NCBI GenBank assembly: GCA_947579605.1
Contig: OX388325.1
Coordinates: 10,969,572 to 11,033,571 of the forward strand
DNA: 64,000 bases
DNA from: Athripsodes cinereus
Taxonomy: Eukaryota > Arthropoda > Insecta > Trichoptera > Leptoceridae
Reading direction: 5' to 3'
Shown here: piece by piece, positions 53,323-63,191 of the stretch
Numbering within the stretch: the stretch's first letter is position 1
Layout: each line of letters begins with the position of its first letter
The notes under the pieces: model-generated
Told to the model about the DNA's origin: nothing
The model's input: only the letters and a program-made list of their open reading frames with translations
The model's database searches: none
Position numbers and translations under genes: made by a program

Positions 53323-53970
53323 TAGCCGACCCAGTGAATTTCGTACCGCCTAACAATCCATGAATGATTAATATTATTAATCTCTTTACAAACTCCCGTA
53401 ATTGTCTAAGTGTGTCATCGTATAGTGTAAAAAAATTAAATTAATTTATGTATATTGAACACTTATACTTAACTCAGATTTGTTTATAAATTATCTGCTC
53501 TACGTAATATATGTAGGTATTAATTTATATATATTAATTGTGTCGGTGCACACGTACTAGAATTCCATAATAATGCAATTTGAAACAAGTGTTCCTTTCT
53601 ACTATTCAAACAATAGTAGAAAGGAACACTTGTTTCAAATTGCATTAGTATTAATTTATTTTTTAGGTAGATACCTATTCATTTTAAATTTATAAAAATT
53701 ACTATCCATGATTTTTTCCAAATTGAAATTTCAGAACCACAGATGTTTGATTTTGTATAATTCTCCATATTGTTTTTTTTTATTGAAATTAAAAATGTAT
53801 GGCGTAAATAATTTTCTTCGTAATTTTTCTTCCCGTGAATTTGTAAGATATTTTAATAGCTAATCGGCTATTCAGGGCGGAGAAGAATCCAACAAATCAG
53901 AGATCATTCAAATCGGTACAGCCATTCTTGAGTTATAAATGGTGTAACTAACCCGACATCCTTTTATATA
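53323..53970 (+). repeat. Dispersed repeat E (full copy) with an internal foldback
   Basis: It runs from CTAGCCGACCCAGTGAATTT to 'cttttatatatatagata'. The start resembles a widespread arthropod repeat class (CTAGCNGACCCNGCGAA), recalled and not checked. About 53545-53650 is an insertion that contains a perfect hairpin. Confidence 0.7.
53571..53647. repeat. Perfect hairpin, 36-bp arms, 5-base loop
   Basis: The left arm 53571-53606 and right arm 53612-53647 are exact reverse complements; the loop is CAAAC. The preceding phrase 'gtgtcggtgcacacgtacta' has a relative at 62525-62545. Confidence 0.92.
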
Positions 53971-54084
53971 TATAGATACATATTATAAGAATAAAATACT
54001 TATATTTAGTAGTTCCACATTGACTTTATTAATTGCGAGCCGATTTCAAGAGCCTCCACTCTCATCATCAGGCTAATGCTAAAA

Positions 54085-54246
54085 TATTAAAAGACATTAA
54101 GCATCTTCAGTTGAGCAATGATCAGGTGAACTGCCACCATATCCTGAATGTATTATAATGAAATAAAAAAACAAATATTGTTTATTGTTTAGATCTAAAC
54201 TACTCCTACTCACTACTCCACTTTTGAGAGATGTTGTGATGGAATA
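54085..54246 (-). repeat. Dispersed repeat A, rearranged pieces
   Basis: 'cttcagttgagcaatgatca' and 'ccaccatatcctgaatgta' are followed by 'cactactccacttttgagag' and 'atgttgtgatgga'. Confidence 0.55.
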
Positions 54247-54247
54247 A

Positions 54248-54720
54248 ATGGATGAATGTATAGGAAACCTCTATCTAATTATTTACTAACTATTTAAAAT
54301 GGATGAATGTATAGGAAACCTCTATCTAATTATTTACTAACTATTTAAAATGGATGAATGTATAGGAAACCTCTATCTAATTATTTACTAACTATTTAAA
54401 ATGGATGAATGTATAGGAAACCTCTATCTAATTATTTACTAACTATTTAAAATGGATGAATGTATAGGAAACCTCTATCTAATTATTTACTAACTATTTA
54501 AAATGGATGAATGTATAGGAAACCTCTATCTAATTATTTACTAACTATTTAAAATGGATGAATGTATAGGAAACCTCTATCTAATTATTTACTAACTATT
54601 TAAAATGGATGAATGTATAGGAAACCTCTATCTAATTATTTACTAACTATTTAAAATGGATGAATGTATAGGAAACCTCTATCTAATTATTTACTAACTA
54701 TTTAAAATGGATGAATGTAT
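54248..54720. repeat. Tandem array of 51-bp units (nine full copies)
   Basis: Units start ATGGATGAATGTATAGGAAA at 54248, 54299, 54350 and every 51 bp to 54656, with a partial tenth at 54707. The copies look essentially identical, which points to recent expansion. Confidence 0.95.
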
Positions 54721-54852
54721 AGAGTGAGGAATGAGGATATTTATTTATTTCAATCATATACGGCGTGAGCCTTTTACATGTTTATAAATTATGACAGATA
54801 ACAACAACAACAACAAAAAACATTCGTACACAATCACACATATACAGATATT

Positions 54853-55110
54853 GTCGGCCGGTGTGGCGCGGAGGTAACGCTCTTGCCTTTGAGTCACGAG
54901 GTCCCGGGTTCGATTCCCGGCCAGGGCAAAGTGAAGAATGACCTTTTTCAAATTGTCCTGGGTCTGGGTGTTACATGTATATGTATGTAGTGCATTGTAT
55001 ATGTGTGTATCGTCGCGTTAGTACCCATAATACAAGATTCATCTTAGTTTGGGACTAGCTCGATCTGTGTGAATTGTCTATGTATGTTATGTTATGTATC
55101 TTCATTCCAT
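54853..55110 (+). repeat. tRNA-derived SINE (family D)
   Basis: The head is a 72-base tRNA-like segment, 54858-54929: A box TGGCGCGGAGG, box B GGTTCGATTCC, and a T-arm CCCGG...CCGGG. The body 'aattgtcctgggtctgggtg', 'tgtatatgtatgtagtgcat' recurs at 58225-58400 (-) and 63862-63965 (-). Confidence 0.75.
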
Positions 55111-55189
55111 AACCTCTTTCAATATGGACCCATACAAAGGTGTGAAATTATACAATAAATTATACATTACAAATTCATACGTCAAGATC

Positions 55190-55505
55190 AAAAGATATTA
55201 GAAGAATGAGTGGATGCGAGTGTTGTAAATAAATTGAGATGGTTTGGTCATGTGGAACGAATGGAAGAGGAAAGAATGGAAAAGAGGATATACTTTTCAT
55301 GAAAAGAGGGGTGTGAGGAAGCGCGGGCGTCAGAGAACTACATGGCTTGATCATGTAGATCAAATTCTCAAGGACGGCCGTGTTTTGAGTAAGAGAAATC
55401 GACTTGCGTACATGAGAAATTGTATGACTAGAGGAGGCGAAAGAAGTGTGTAAGGACAGATCTACATGGAGTTCCGTTCTCTCTGAGAGAATAGATAGAT
55501 AGATA
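55190..55505 (+). mobile_element. Family B (RTE-like LINE 3' end) with GATA tail
   Basis: The coding remnant 55226-55453 reads MVWSCGTNGRGKNGKEDI-like in one frame and KRGVRKRGRQRTTWLDHVDQ, ILKDGRVLSKRNRLAYMRNC in the next, so one frameshift. It ends in 'agaatagatagatagatag'. Confidence 0.8.
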
Positions 55506-55514
55506 GGAATTGCT

Positions 55515-55720
55515 TACAATATAACAGCATATTCTACATATAGTGTAGCCAGCTGATTAATTATTGCATTTAAACATACAGGCTATTCTCTCCGTGCCAA
55601 CACAAAATAGAATATTTAGGATAGATGGCATACTTCATGATAGATGAATTGATGATATTATTCACGTTATTATACGAATAACTGCCTTTTACAGAGGACA
55701 TTTTACATCTATTATTGCCC
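55515..55720 (+). repeat. Dispersed repeat A
   Basis: It has 'cagcatattctacatatagt', 'gtagccagctgatta', 'acaggctattctctccgtgc', 'aatatttaggatagatggca'. Confidence 0.6.
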
Positions 55721-56064
55721 GGAACTCTATAAAGAAGAATTTTTTTCATATAATCAACTTCAACATACTCAATGTACACACGGGTGCAGAGGCACTAAAA
55801 AGTTGAGTCAGGACAATATCAGGATTTAACATGTTCCCTTAAGAGGAGTGTTTGACTCAATGCAAAGGTTATAGATCTAACCACAACGCTACGCTCACTC
55901 GTAAGGCATTATCGTGAGTCATATTCTAAATACGTGATAATGTAGATCAACCCCACACGTCCATAAGTCAACAACTGTAAAATCTTCAGAATCGAGTTTT
56001 TTTTTAATGACTTCTTGAAAATCATCATTCACATAACAAAATCAACATAAAGCAATTTACATAA
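55721..56064. other. Unassigned DNA
   Basis: No repeat or frame was recognised, other than possible continuation of repeat A. Confidence 0.3.
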
Positions 56065-57050
56065 AAAATGTGATGATATGCAGTGGCGAGATTATCTTAT
56101 GTTAGTGATGATATGCAGTGGCGATAAAAAATGTGATGATATGCAGTGGCGAAATTATCTTATGTTAGTGATTTCTTCCATCTAACCACGTCATATTAAA
56201 TGTGATGATATGCAGTGGCGAGATTATCTTTTTATAGTACTGCTCGCAGACTCCGAGATGGAGCTGAACGAAGCCTTAGGAAAAATGGAAAGTATACTGT
56301 TGTCAAAGTACAACATGAAAATAAATAAAGAAAAAACAAAATGTATGGTCGTTGGAAGAGAGGAAGCGACTGCGAACATTGCCATAAATGGAGTGAGCAT
56401 CAAACAAGTAAGTGAATTCGTGTACCTGGGCAGTAGAATAAACCAGGATGGACGCTCCAAAGCAGAAATCCTAAGCAGAATAAACCAGGCAAGGATTGCC
56501 TTTAACAAAAAATCGAAGATATTGGAATCCCCAAATATTGACTTAAGCGTAAGGAAGAACCTTACTAAAGCCTTTGTATGGAGCATTCTGCTTTATGGTT
56601 GTGAGACATGGACCATCAGCAAGAGTGAAAGCGGACGGTTGGCGGCCTTTGAAATGTGGTGCTACAGACGCATGCTTAAGATCCATTGGTCGGAGCACGT
56701 CGAAAATGAAGAAGTATTAACCAGGGTAGGCGAAAAAAGGCAACTCCTTAAGAGAATCAGCCAACAACGAGCTAACTGGATTGGCCACAACATCAGGCAC
56801 CCAGGACTACTCATAGCCATCGCGGAGGGTAAGACCGACGGGACAAATGGCAGAGGCCGACCAAGAGACGCATATATGGACCAACTGAAGAGTGATATGA
56901 ACTGTGGCTCGTACGTGGAGCTGAAAAGACTGGCGGAGAATAGAGACGAATGGAGAAGAAAAACCAAACTCGTTGCAGACCAATCCAATGGATTGTAACT
57001 CATTATATAATATATTAGTGATTTCTTCCATCTAACCACGTCATATTAAA
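56065..57050 (+). mobile_element. RTE-like LINE fragment flanked by 36-bp direct repeats
   Basis: The open frame 56210-56998 lies between identical 36-bp sequences at 56165-56200 and 57015-57050 (start TTAGTGATTTCTTCCATCTA). The element's 5' edge, GATGATATGCAGTGGCGA, is repeated four times (about 56069, 56106, 56132, 56201). The long duplication and 5' stutter suggest an RTE insertion with complex 5' joining. Confidence 0.75.
56210..56998 (+). CDS. RTE-like reverse transcriptase, C-terminal half
   Basis: 262 codons open. LLADSEMELNEALGKMESIL follows where the catalytic FADD box should be; the box itself is lost at the 5' truncation. Then NKEKTKCMVVGREEATANIA, VSEFVYLGSRINQDGRSKAE, LLYGCETWTISKSESGRLAA, RANWIGHNIRHPGLL and RGRPRDAYMDQLK. 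It has the RTE-type tail order and no catalytic core, so it is inactive. Confidence 0.85.
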   Translation: MQWRDYLFIVLLADSEMELNEALGKMESILLSKYNMKINKEKTKCMVVGREEATANIAINGVSIKQVSEFVYLGSRINQDGRSKAEILSRINQARIAFNKKSKILESPNIDLSVRKNLTKAFVWSILLYGCETWTISKSESGRLAAFEMWCYRRMLKIHWSEHVENEEVLTRVGEKRQLLKRISQQRANWIGHNIRHPGLLIAIAEGKTDGTNGRGRPRDAYMDQLKSDMNCGSYVELKRLAENRDEWRRKTKLVADQSNGL

Positions 57051-57718
57051 ACAAAATCAAACAAAATACACATAGCAAAAATAAAGTAAATTACAAACAA
57101 TATGAAAAATTGCTATACAAATAAAAAAGAGAAAAAAAAAATCCACACACCCAACACTCCAAAGGGACCGGGAACTATAGAAGGGGGTTAGGGGGATGGA
57201 GTATTCAAATACATTAAAAGATTGAGATATTCTATAACAAGAAGGGAGATTATTCCAGCAACATATGTAACATTTATTTATTTATTTATTTGTTTTGTTT
57301 TGATTTCTGGTATTTTGGGATTTTAGATTTTATATTTTTAGATTTACATACTTTGACTTTTTTCAGAAAATTTTAACTTTACTTTTTATCTAAAGACTAA
57401 TGTGACTGAAGGACTAATTTCTAGTATTTTAGGATTTTTTGCTTTTATATTTATGTTTTTGTATTGTTTTAAGTATTGTATTATCGTTGTTTTTAAATTT
57501 AAATTTACTTTGACTTTTTTGGAGCATTTCAACTTTTACTTTTTTTTCCTCAAGATTGAAACATTTCTGGTAAGAGTGGAATCTTCGCTGGTCTACATGT
57601 CAAATATATTAATTGTCAACATATTGTATAACGACTGTTTGATTCTAAATATTGTGAAAATAAAAATAAAATAAAAAAATAACATAAAAATAAATATGAA
57701 CAATCGAGCTAGTAGCAA
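57051..57718. other. AT-rich DNA, no gene seen
   Basis: T-rich open frames near 57402-57674 look like low-complexity translation rather than coding sequence. Confidence 0.4.
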
Positions 57719-58204
57719 ACTTAAGGGGCGTCCACATTTGTTCATTTTCAGTGATCACTCCGGATGATCCTCCAAGATGAACAGGTGTGAACGGGCGTTT
57801 TATCATTAGTGATCACTAGCGATGACGGAGGAAAGAGATTACCACTCGTCATAATTTTGATGAAAGGTCCTTTCACTGAAACGACCATAAACAAGTTTTA
57901 TCTTATTATTTGTTTAATTCTCTATGAATTTGTATTGAATGTCAGAATCATGTACAAAATTATTATGCAGTTGATAGCTATATTAATTTAATTTAACTGT
58001 TATTTTTCATTTTTGAATTTGTTTAATTATTTTTTTATTTATTTAAAATACGTCAAACTACATACAACATGACTGAGAGTGTTGACATGGCAGTGAAAGC
58101 ATAGGATGAACAAATGTGAACAGAAGTGTTCACTTTCGATGAACAGGTTTGACCCTGACACTCTGGATGATCATCCAAAGTGAAGCAATGTGAATGCTAC
58201 TTAA
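57719..58204. mobile_element. MITE-like element with imperfect inverted ends next to TTAA
   Basis: The ends are CTTAAGGGGCGTCCACATTT and (complement) CTTAAGTAGCATTCACATTG. TTAA at each edge would suit a piggyBac-type target, and TAA a Harbinger-type. GATCATCC/GGATGATC motifs recur inside both ends. No transposase. Confidence 0.6.
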
Positions 58205-58224
58205 GATATTATGAATCTTGTTTA

Positions 58225-58400
58225 ATGGGCACTAATGTAAAGATACACATTTATACAGCTCATCAAACACATATACATGTAAAACCCAGACCCTGGACAA
58301 TTTGAAAAAGATAATTTTTTATTTTGCCCTGGCCAGGAATAGAACCTGGACCCTTGTGACTGGCAAGTAAGAATGTTATTTCCGCATCATAACTACCCAC
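58225..58400 (-). repeat. tRNA-derived SINE (family D)
   Basis: It has 'aaaacccagaccctggacaa', 'tttgaaaaagataatttttt', then the degraded head 'tggccaggaatagaacctgg' (box B complement region). Confidence 0.7.
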
Positions 58401-58870
58401 TGTAGAAAGCCATATTCTTTAAATTGCATAAATAAACTCACCCAATGCACAAAAGTATTTGTTCCTTGCTATTTTTCCTACATTTTTTGTTCATTGTGTA
58501 TATTTCGTGCAACAAAGATTTATAGTATTAAATATTTGCTTGTGGTTTAGATAGTACTTGTGACATCTTCGAATCCTGGAATATTTGAAATTGGAATTGT
58601 TGCCTTTTAGTACTGGGCTGATGGACACGTAGTATGCATGCATATCCGGAATTGTTTCTGTCATATTGTTTGTTTTTTTTTTATTAGTCATTGATAGACA
58701 TGTTTTGATAATTTTCTCAAACAACTTCCTGTGCATACAATGACAAAAGAATATTTCTTTGTTTAACAAGAACTAATCATTATAAGAAACATCCTGTGGA
58801 GTTTCCTGTGATGAAAAGGTCTCCAGTTCTTTTATGTAAGTTTTCCAGCGTTCTGTAAAAAGCAGGTGTT
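58401..58870. other. AT-rich DNA, no gene seen
   Basis: No repeat or convincing open frame recognised. Confidence 0.35.
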
Positions 58871-58879
58871 CGTGAAACT

Positions 58880-59050
58880 TCACATGTAAGACAATTAATC
58901 TCTACAATTCAGCGATGAGGTATGGCACCCATCATCATGAATGTCTTAACTTTATTTGAAAGGAGAGGACGACTTGCATGTTTATTAAAAGTAGTTGGCC
59001 CGCTGGTTACCCCACTTGCGGGAGATGCCATGATAGGATGGATGGAAGAA
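58880..59050 (-). repeat. Dispersed repeat A
   Basis: It has 'cagcgatgaggtatggcacc', 'catgaatgtcttaactttat', 'gacttgcatgtttattaaaa', 'ctggttaccccacttgcggg' and 'agatgccatgat'. Confidence 0.75.
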
Positions 59051-59149
59051 ACACCTAAACACGGGCTTATTGCATACACAAATTCTTCCAGTCAACCTGG
59101 ATGTCTTTTGGAAGACAAAATATAATGTCAATGTTATAATACTATAAAC

Positions 59150-59604
59150 TAGAGATGCAACGAATAGTATATTTGCCGAATACCGAACATTATGCAAGAT
59201 CATGTGCCGAATATTCTGCAAAACAATGGTGAGAGCGTGCGGTACTCCAGATGCGCATTTTCGTGTAGGTACATCATAGACATAATATATTATGTACTAG
59301 ACTTGCAGCGCAGTACATTTTTTTCTAAATTTTTGTGTTCCAACATTGATAATAACAACAATAATATTTCACTCCATATCAAATTAAATTAATTAATTAG
59401 ATATTTGAGGATTAATAATATGCATCTGCAACTGACAATGAAATAGCAACAATCTAAAAGCCATTAGTTCCTTCCAGTTTTATATTTAATCTATTTGGCA
59501 GAATACTGAATAATAGATTAAATATTCGGTATTCGGCCGAATAGTAAAGATGTTGCCGAATAGGCAGAATATCGAATAGTTGCCTAATATTTGTTGCATC
59601 TCTA
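59150..59604. mobile_element. hAT-like MITE with CCGAATA subterminal repeats
   Basis: The ends are TAGAGATGCAACGAATA and (complement) TAGAGATGCAACAAATATT. Flanks CTATAAAC and CTATATAT agree at 6 of 8 positions, a worn duplication. Many CCGAATA/TATTCGG motifs lie inside. Its ends resemble those of the element at 18792-22818. Confidence 0.75.
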
Positions 59605-60054
59605 CTATATATAGAAAAAAACTAATAGTTTTCGTAATCAGCAATTGATCAAGCCAATCAAAACATTGACGTATTAATTACACAATCCACATTTGGCAGG
59701 CAACATTGATATTTATGCTTCCTAGAATTTGACGTTTATCAAAGAAACAGGAACTTACAGGACTACCAGGAAATGATAGATAATAATAATGTGACCTCCG
59801 TAACGTCATTAATCCCGATGAGGAGATTTTAATTCCACATAGTATGGGTAAATCCTCAGCGCTACATATATGTGTTGGAGCAAAACTACACTATGTCAAA
59901 TTTTGGACAAAGTGACTTATAAACATATTAATTCTGTGGTCCTTGTTATACTCCTTTTGATGGCATATTCGCATATCTTGAAAACGCATTAAATTTTCTG
60001 ATATTTATACATAAAAAAAAATTGTTTAAAATAAATAACACCATTTTAATTTGA

Positions 60055-60260
60055 TATTGTACTATACTATACCCTCATGCCGTGTCCCAGATGGGGTAGG
60101 CAGAAAGAACGGAACACCATATAGATCTAGCCTTACATACTTCTTTCGTTTCCTCAACATTCATCCAGTTTCTCATATATGCACGCCGATTTCTCTTATT
60201 CAACACACGACCGTCCTTAAGAATTTGATCCACGTGATCACACTCACACCCCCTCTTTCA
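60055..60260 (-). repeat. Family B (RTE-like 3' end) copy
   Basis: It has 'accctcatgccgtgtcccag', 'ggggtaggcagaaagaacgg', 'ttaagaatttgatccacgtg', the complement of 55335-55480. Confidence 0.7.
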
Positions 60261-60401
60261 TTTGATATAGTCAGATTAAAAATTAAAAGAAAGCGATAAT
60301 TAGTAACAATGATGACCCACAATAATTTTTGACAGTGATTTAATATTGTCGATTTATATGTATATTGTACTAATTATTTATTCTTAATATATTTTCTCTG
60401 G

Positions 60402-60530
60402 GCCCGTAGACAAACCGTACTTAGCGATCGACTACTGGCAACTTTTCGACAATCTACCTACATGTACCGTATAATTATGCGTTATTGTTGCAGTTATAGT
60501 CGTTTGTCTAGGGGGTCTGGTTACTGTTTG
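60402..60530 (+). repeat. Dispersed repeat G (copy 2)
   Basis: Collinear with 11273-11445: 'cgtagacaaaccgtacttag', 'cgatcgactactggcaactt', 'taattatgcgttattgttgc'. Confidence 0.6.
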
Positions 60531-61484
60531 ATCTTTCGACATTAAGTATTTTTATACCCATGGTTATGTCATTGTTATCTTTGTATTTTTTTAAATTTAT
60601 GTTAACATGTTAAAGGCTTCTTGCCGTGTATTATTCTAAAAAAAAAGAGAGAATTGTATGATAGTGACAGAAGTGAATAGTGTATGCAAGGATATGGACG
60701 CCCTCAATCAATCTTATCTATCTACTTCGAAAGGGAAACAGTGTGATGGTCATGAGACAATTTTGATGACAACGATGATGTAATTTTACTGTAAAAACTT
60801 TGGCGTGTGAACGGCCATACTGAAAATGACGTCTCACTACATAGTGTAGTTTAGCTCTGTTATAAATACCTATATGTAAAATATAACACGTCAGAGTAAT
60901 ACAAAATTAGTAAATGGATTGCCCGCGTTTGATATTATTTTAAGCAGAACCGATATCAATATTTAATGTATAATTTGAAGGATGTAGTAATCTAAAAATT
61001 ATTTTAGTCTGTTTGTCTAAATATACGTTTACTTAGGGATAGTTGGAAGATATATACTGCAGTCTATCTTATCCCACAAATGGATAAGATGTCCATATTA
61101 ATATTATTTGTGGAGCCCCCAGTAATGAATAAGTCGCTCACTCTTTTCTGTGCCTGATTAAAGGCAGGTGTTCGTGGAACATCAAAACCTTAAATAATCA
61201 CTCCAGCCAGCATCAAAAAATCACAGTACCTTACCGGCGGTCAATGACACTTCTATGGACGCTTCTGGAATAAAACAATTGGACAACATGCGGAGCTTGC
61301 TAACCTTCTTCATTTAATTTCTACATCACATATTTATATTTCTTTAATCACTTAAATAAACATTGTATAATCTTAATAGTGTGTATTAAATTACATATCT
61401 ATAGATATTTAAAATGTTCTATCGGCACAAATTTGCCACTCACCCTGATTGCCTTAATTTTTTTACCGGCATAATAATAATAAT
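60531..61484. other. AT-rich DNA, no gene seen
   Basis: No coding sequence or shared repeat recognised. Confidence 0.35.
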
Positions 61485-61605
61485 AAAAAACTTTATTGCA
61501 CAAAAAAACAACATATGAAAATATTCAATTTAACTATACAAAAAAAATTGTGCAATGGGCGAGTTTATCGCAGAAGCGCGATATCTTCCAACTAACCCAT
61601 TAATA
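61485..61605 (-). repeat. Dispersed repeat H with ATT-type tail
   Basis: The minus strand reads 'ttagttggaagatatcgcgc', 'ttctgcgataaactcgccca', then 'aataaagttttttattatta', as at the 3' end of a LINE or SINE. Confidence 0.65.
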
Positions 61606-61619
61606 TAAATATGAGGAGG

Positions 61620-61710
61620 CATAAAAATGAGGACATATGTGTTTGCTAGATACAGGTAGTCTACTGACTACTCCGTTTGTGGGAGATGTCATATTGTCGG
61701 TATAACCATG
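61620..61710 (-). repeat. Dispersed repeat A, fragment
   Basis: It has 'gtctactgactactccgttt' and 'gtgggagatgtcatattg'. Confidence 0.5.
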
Positions 61711-62782
61711 TTTCATAATCTGTGGTGTTTTACAATAATAATACTTCATGTTCACATTAGGATACTGGAAAATTTACAGAAAAGGGAAGAAAACTGATTC
61801 TATTCCAGGGCTTTAAAGCTAGTAAACTCGCAAGTAATACCGTAAGCATTCAGGATGGTATGATGTCATAGAATGGTAAAACTACATGCCAACCCAACAG
61901 GAAAATAAACCACAAACATCTTACATGTAATTGTACACACTAAATACCAATAATTAAAACAATAAATATTATCTGACGACTTGAGTGAAACATATTCAGT
62001 GTCTATTGTAACGGTAAACAGTGCACACCCTCTTTGGATTAAAATCTTCTTTGATCTTTAATAAAGTGAGTACAACATTAATTCTTATTACAATATATAT
62101 CTTTGTGACAATTTAAAAATTTTGGAATCTTGTTTAACATATTGTGTGCCCACTACACGGATCTAAAATCATTCACTTCAACATAATAATATAAACTCGT
62201 CAGTTTACAAGGACATTACTGGCGGGCGTTGTATTTGCAAGTGTCTCTTATTCCAGAGTATTCAAGAATATAATAAATGTACCACAATTTTTTTTTACAT
62301 AAATTAAATTAAATTGGTAATAAATACACAAATTAGTAAGTATTAGACACTTGAAAAAATATAACTGGCATTTTTGAAGGAAATTTATTTTTTGTTAGGC
62401 AGTGAACGTGTTAAAATACAAAAAAATTAAATTGATATAGGTATGTATTTGCATTAAAAAAATTGTATTTTAACATTTTTTTGTTTCTTGGATTTAATAA
62501 AGAAATCTGAAAAATATGATTATATTTATTGTGTTGGTGCACAAGTAGAAGAATTATTTAATTGAATTGATTAAAAATAAGTGTTTCATTCTACTGCAAA
62601 TTTTAATTAAGAAAGATGTTCTTCAAATTCTAAGGTCATAATCAATCACATTGTCTGAATTAAAATGTAACTATGCAATATAAGCCAAATATATGGGAAG
62701 GTCCTCTATCACCTTTATTCGGTTGATTTACAAGGAAGCGAACACCCTGTATATAACAAACATTTATTATTACCCAAAACTT
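61711..62782. other. AT-rich DNA, no gene seen
   Basis: It holds a phrase 'tgtgttggtgcacaagtaga' at 62525-62545 related to the foldback insert at 53545. Nothing else recognised. Confidence 0.35.
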
Positions 62783-62878
62783 GTACTCGCTTCGGCGGTA
62801 CATGTACTAAAATTGGAACTATACAGAGAAGATTAGCATGGCCCCTGTGCAAGGATGACATGCAAGATCGTTTTTTTT
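62783..62878 (+). pseudogene. U6 snRNA copy, 3'-truncated
   Basis: It matches U6 from the 5' stem (GTAC..GTAC) through TACTAAAATTGGAAC, ACAGAGAAGATTAGCATGG (the ACAGAGA box is intact) and CCCCTGTGCAAGGATGACA to CAAGATCG. There it jumps to eight Ts instead of the last about 15 bases. Several C to T changes are visible. The lost 3' end and mutations suggest a pseudogene. No upstream PSE/TATA was recognised. Confidence 0.85.
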
Positions 62879-63191
62879 AATCTTATTTCTTGACTCAAAA
62901 TCCATAACTGACATTTTCTTTTGACTATTTATTATTATAACAGACTCATTTTACAATTATTTTTCATTGTTTGACTATTATTTCAACTATTTTTTTTTGT
63001 ACCTGTAAATTAAGTTCTGTTCAGTAATATTTATATAATTTTAATCAATTTATGTGCATGCTGCTACAAGCTGTATTTTTGTCATCATCTGTCAAATTGT
63101 TATTATTGTTTTTTTATTTGACATGTAAAAGGCTCTGCCGTATAAAAATGTAAAAAAAAACAAAACTTAAAATATCAAATTGTCATTTCAG

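Noticed and set aside
54248..54720. CRISPR array
   Set aside because: Units are contiguous identical 51-mers without variable spacers, in an insect genome. It is an ordinary tandem repeat.
54858..54929. Functional tRNA gene
   Set aside because: It has A and B boxes but poor acceptor pairing, and it continues into a SINE body found elsewhere. The same applies to 5000-5060, 49168-49230, 41150-41215 and 29283-29355.
57402..57674. Phe/Leu-rich 90-codon frame as a small membrane protein
   Set aside because: It is T-rich low-complexity DNA with no splice or conservation clue.
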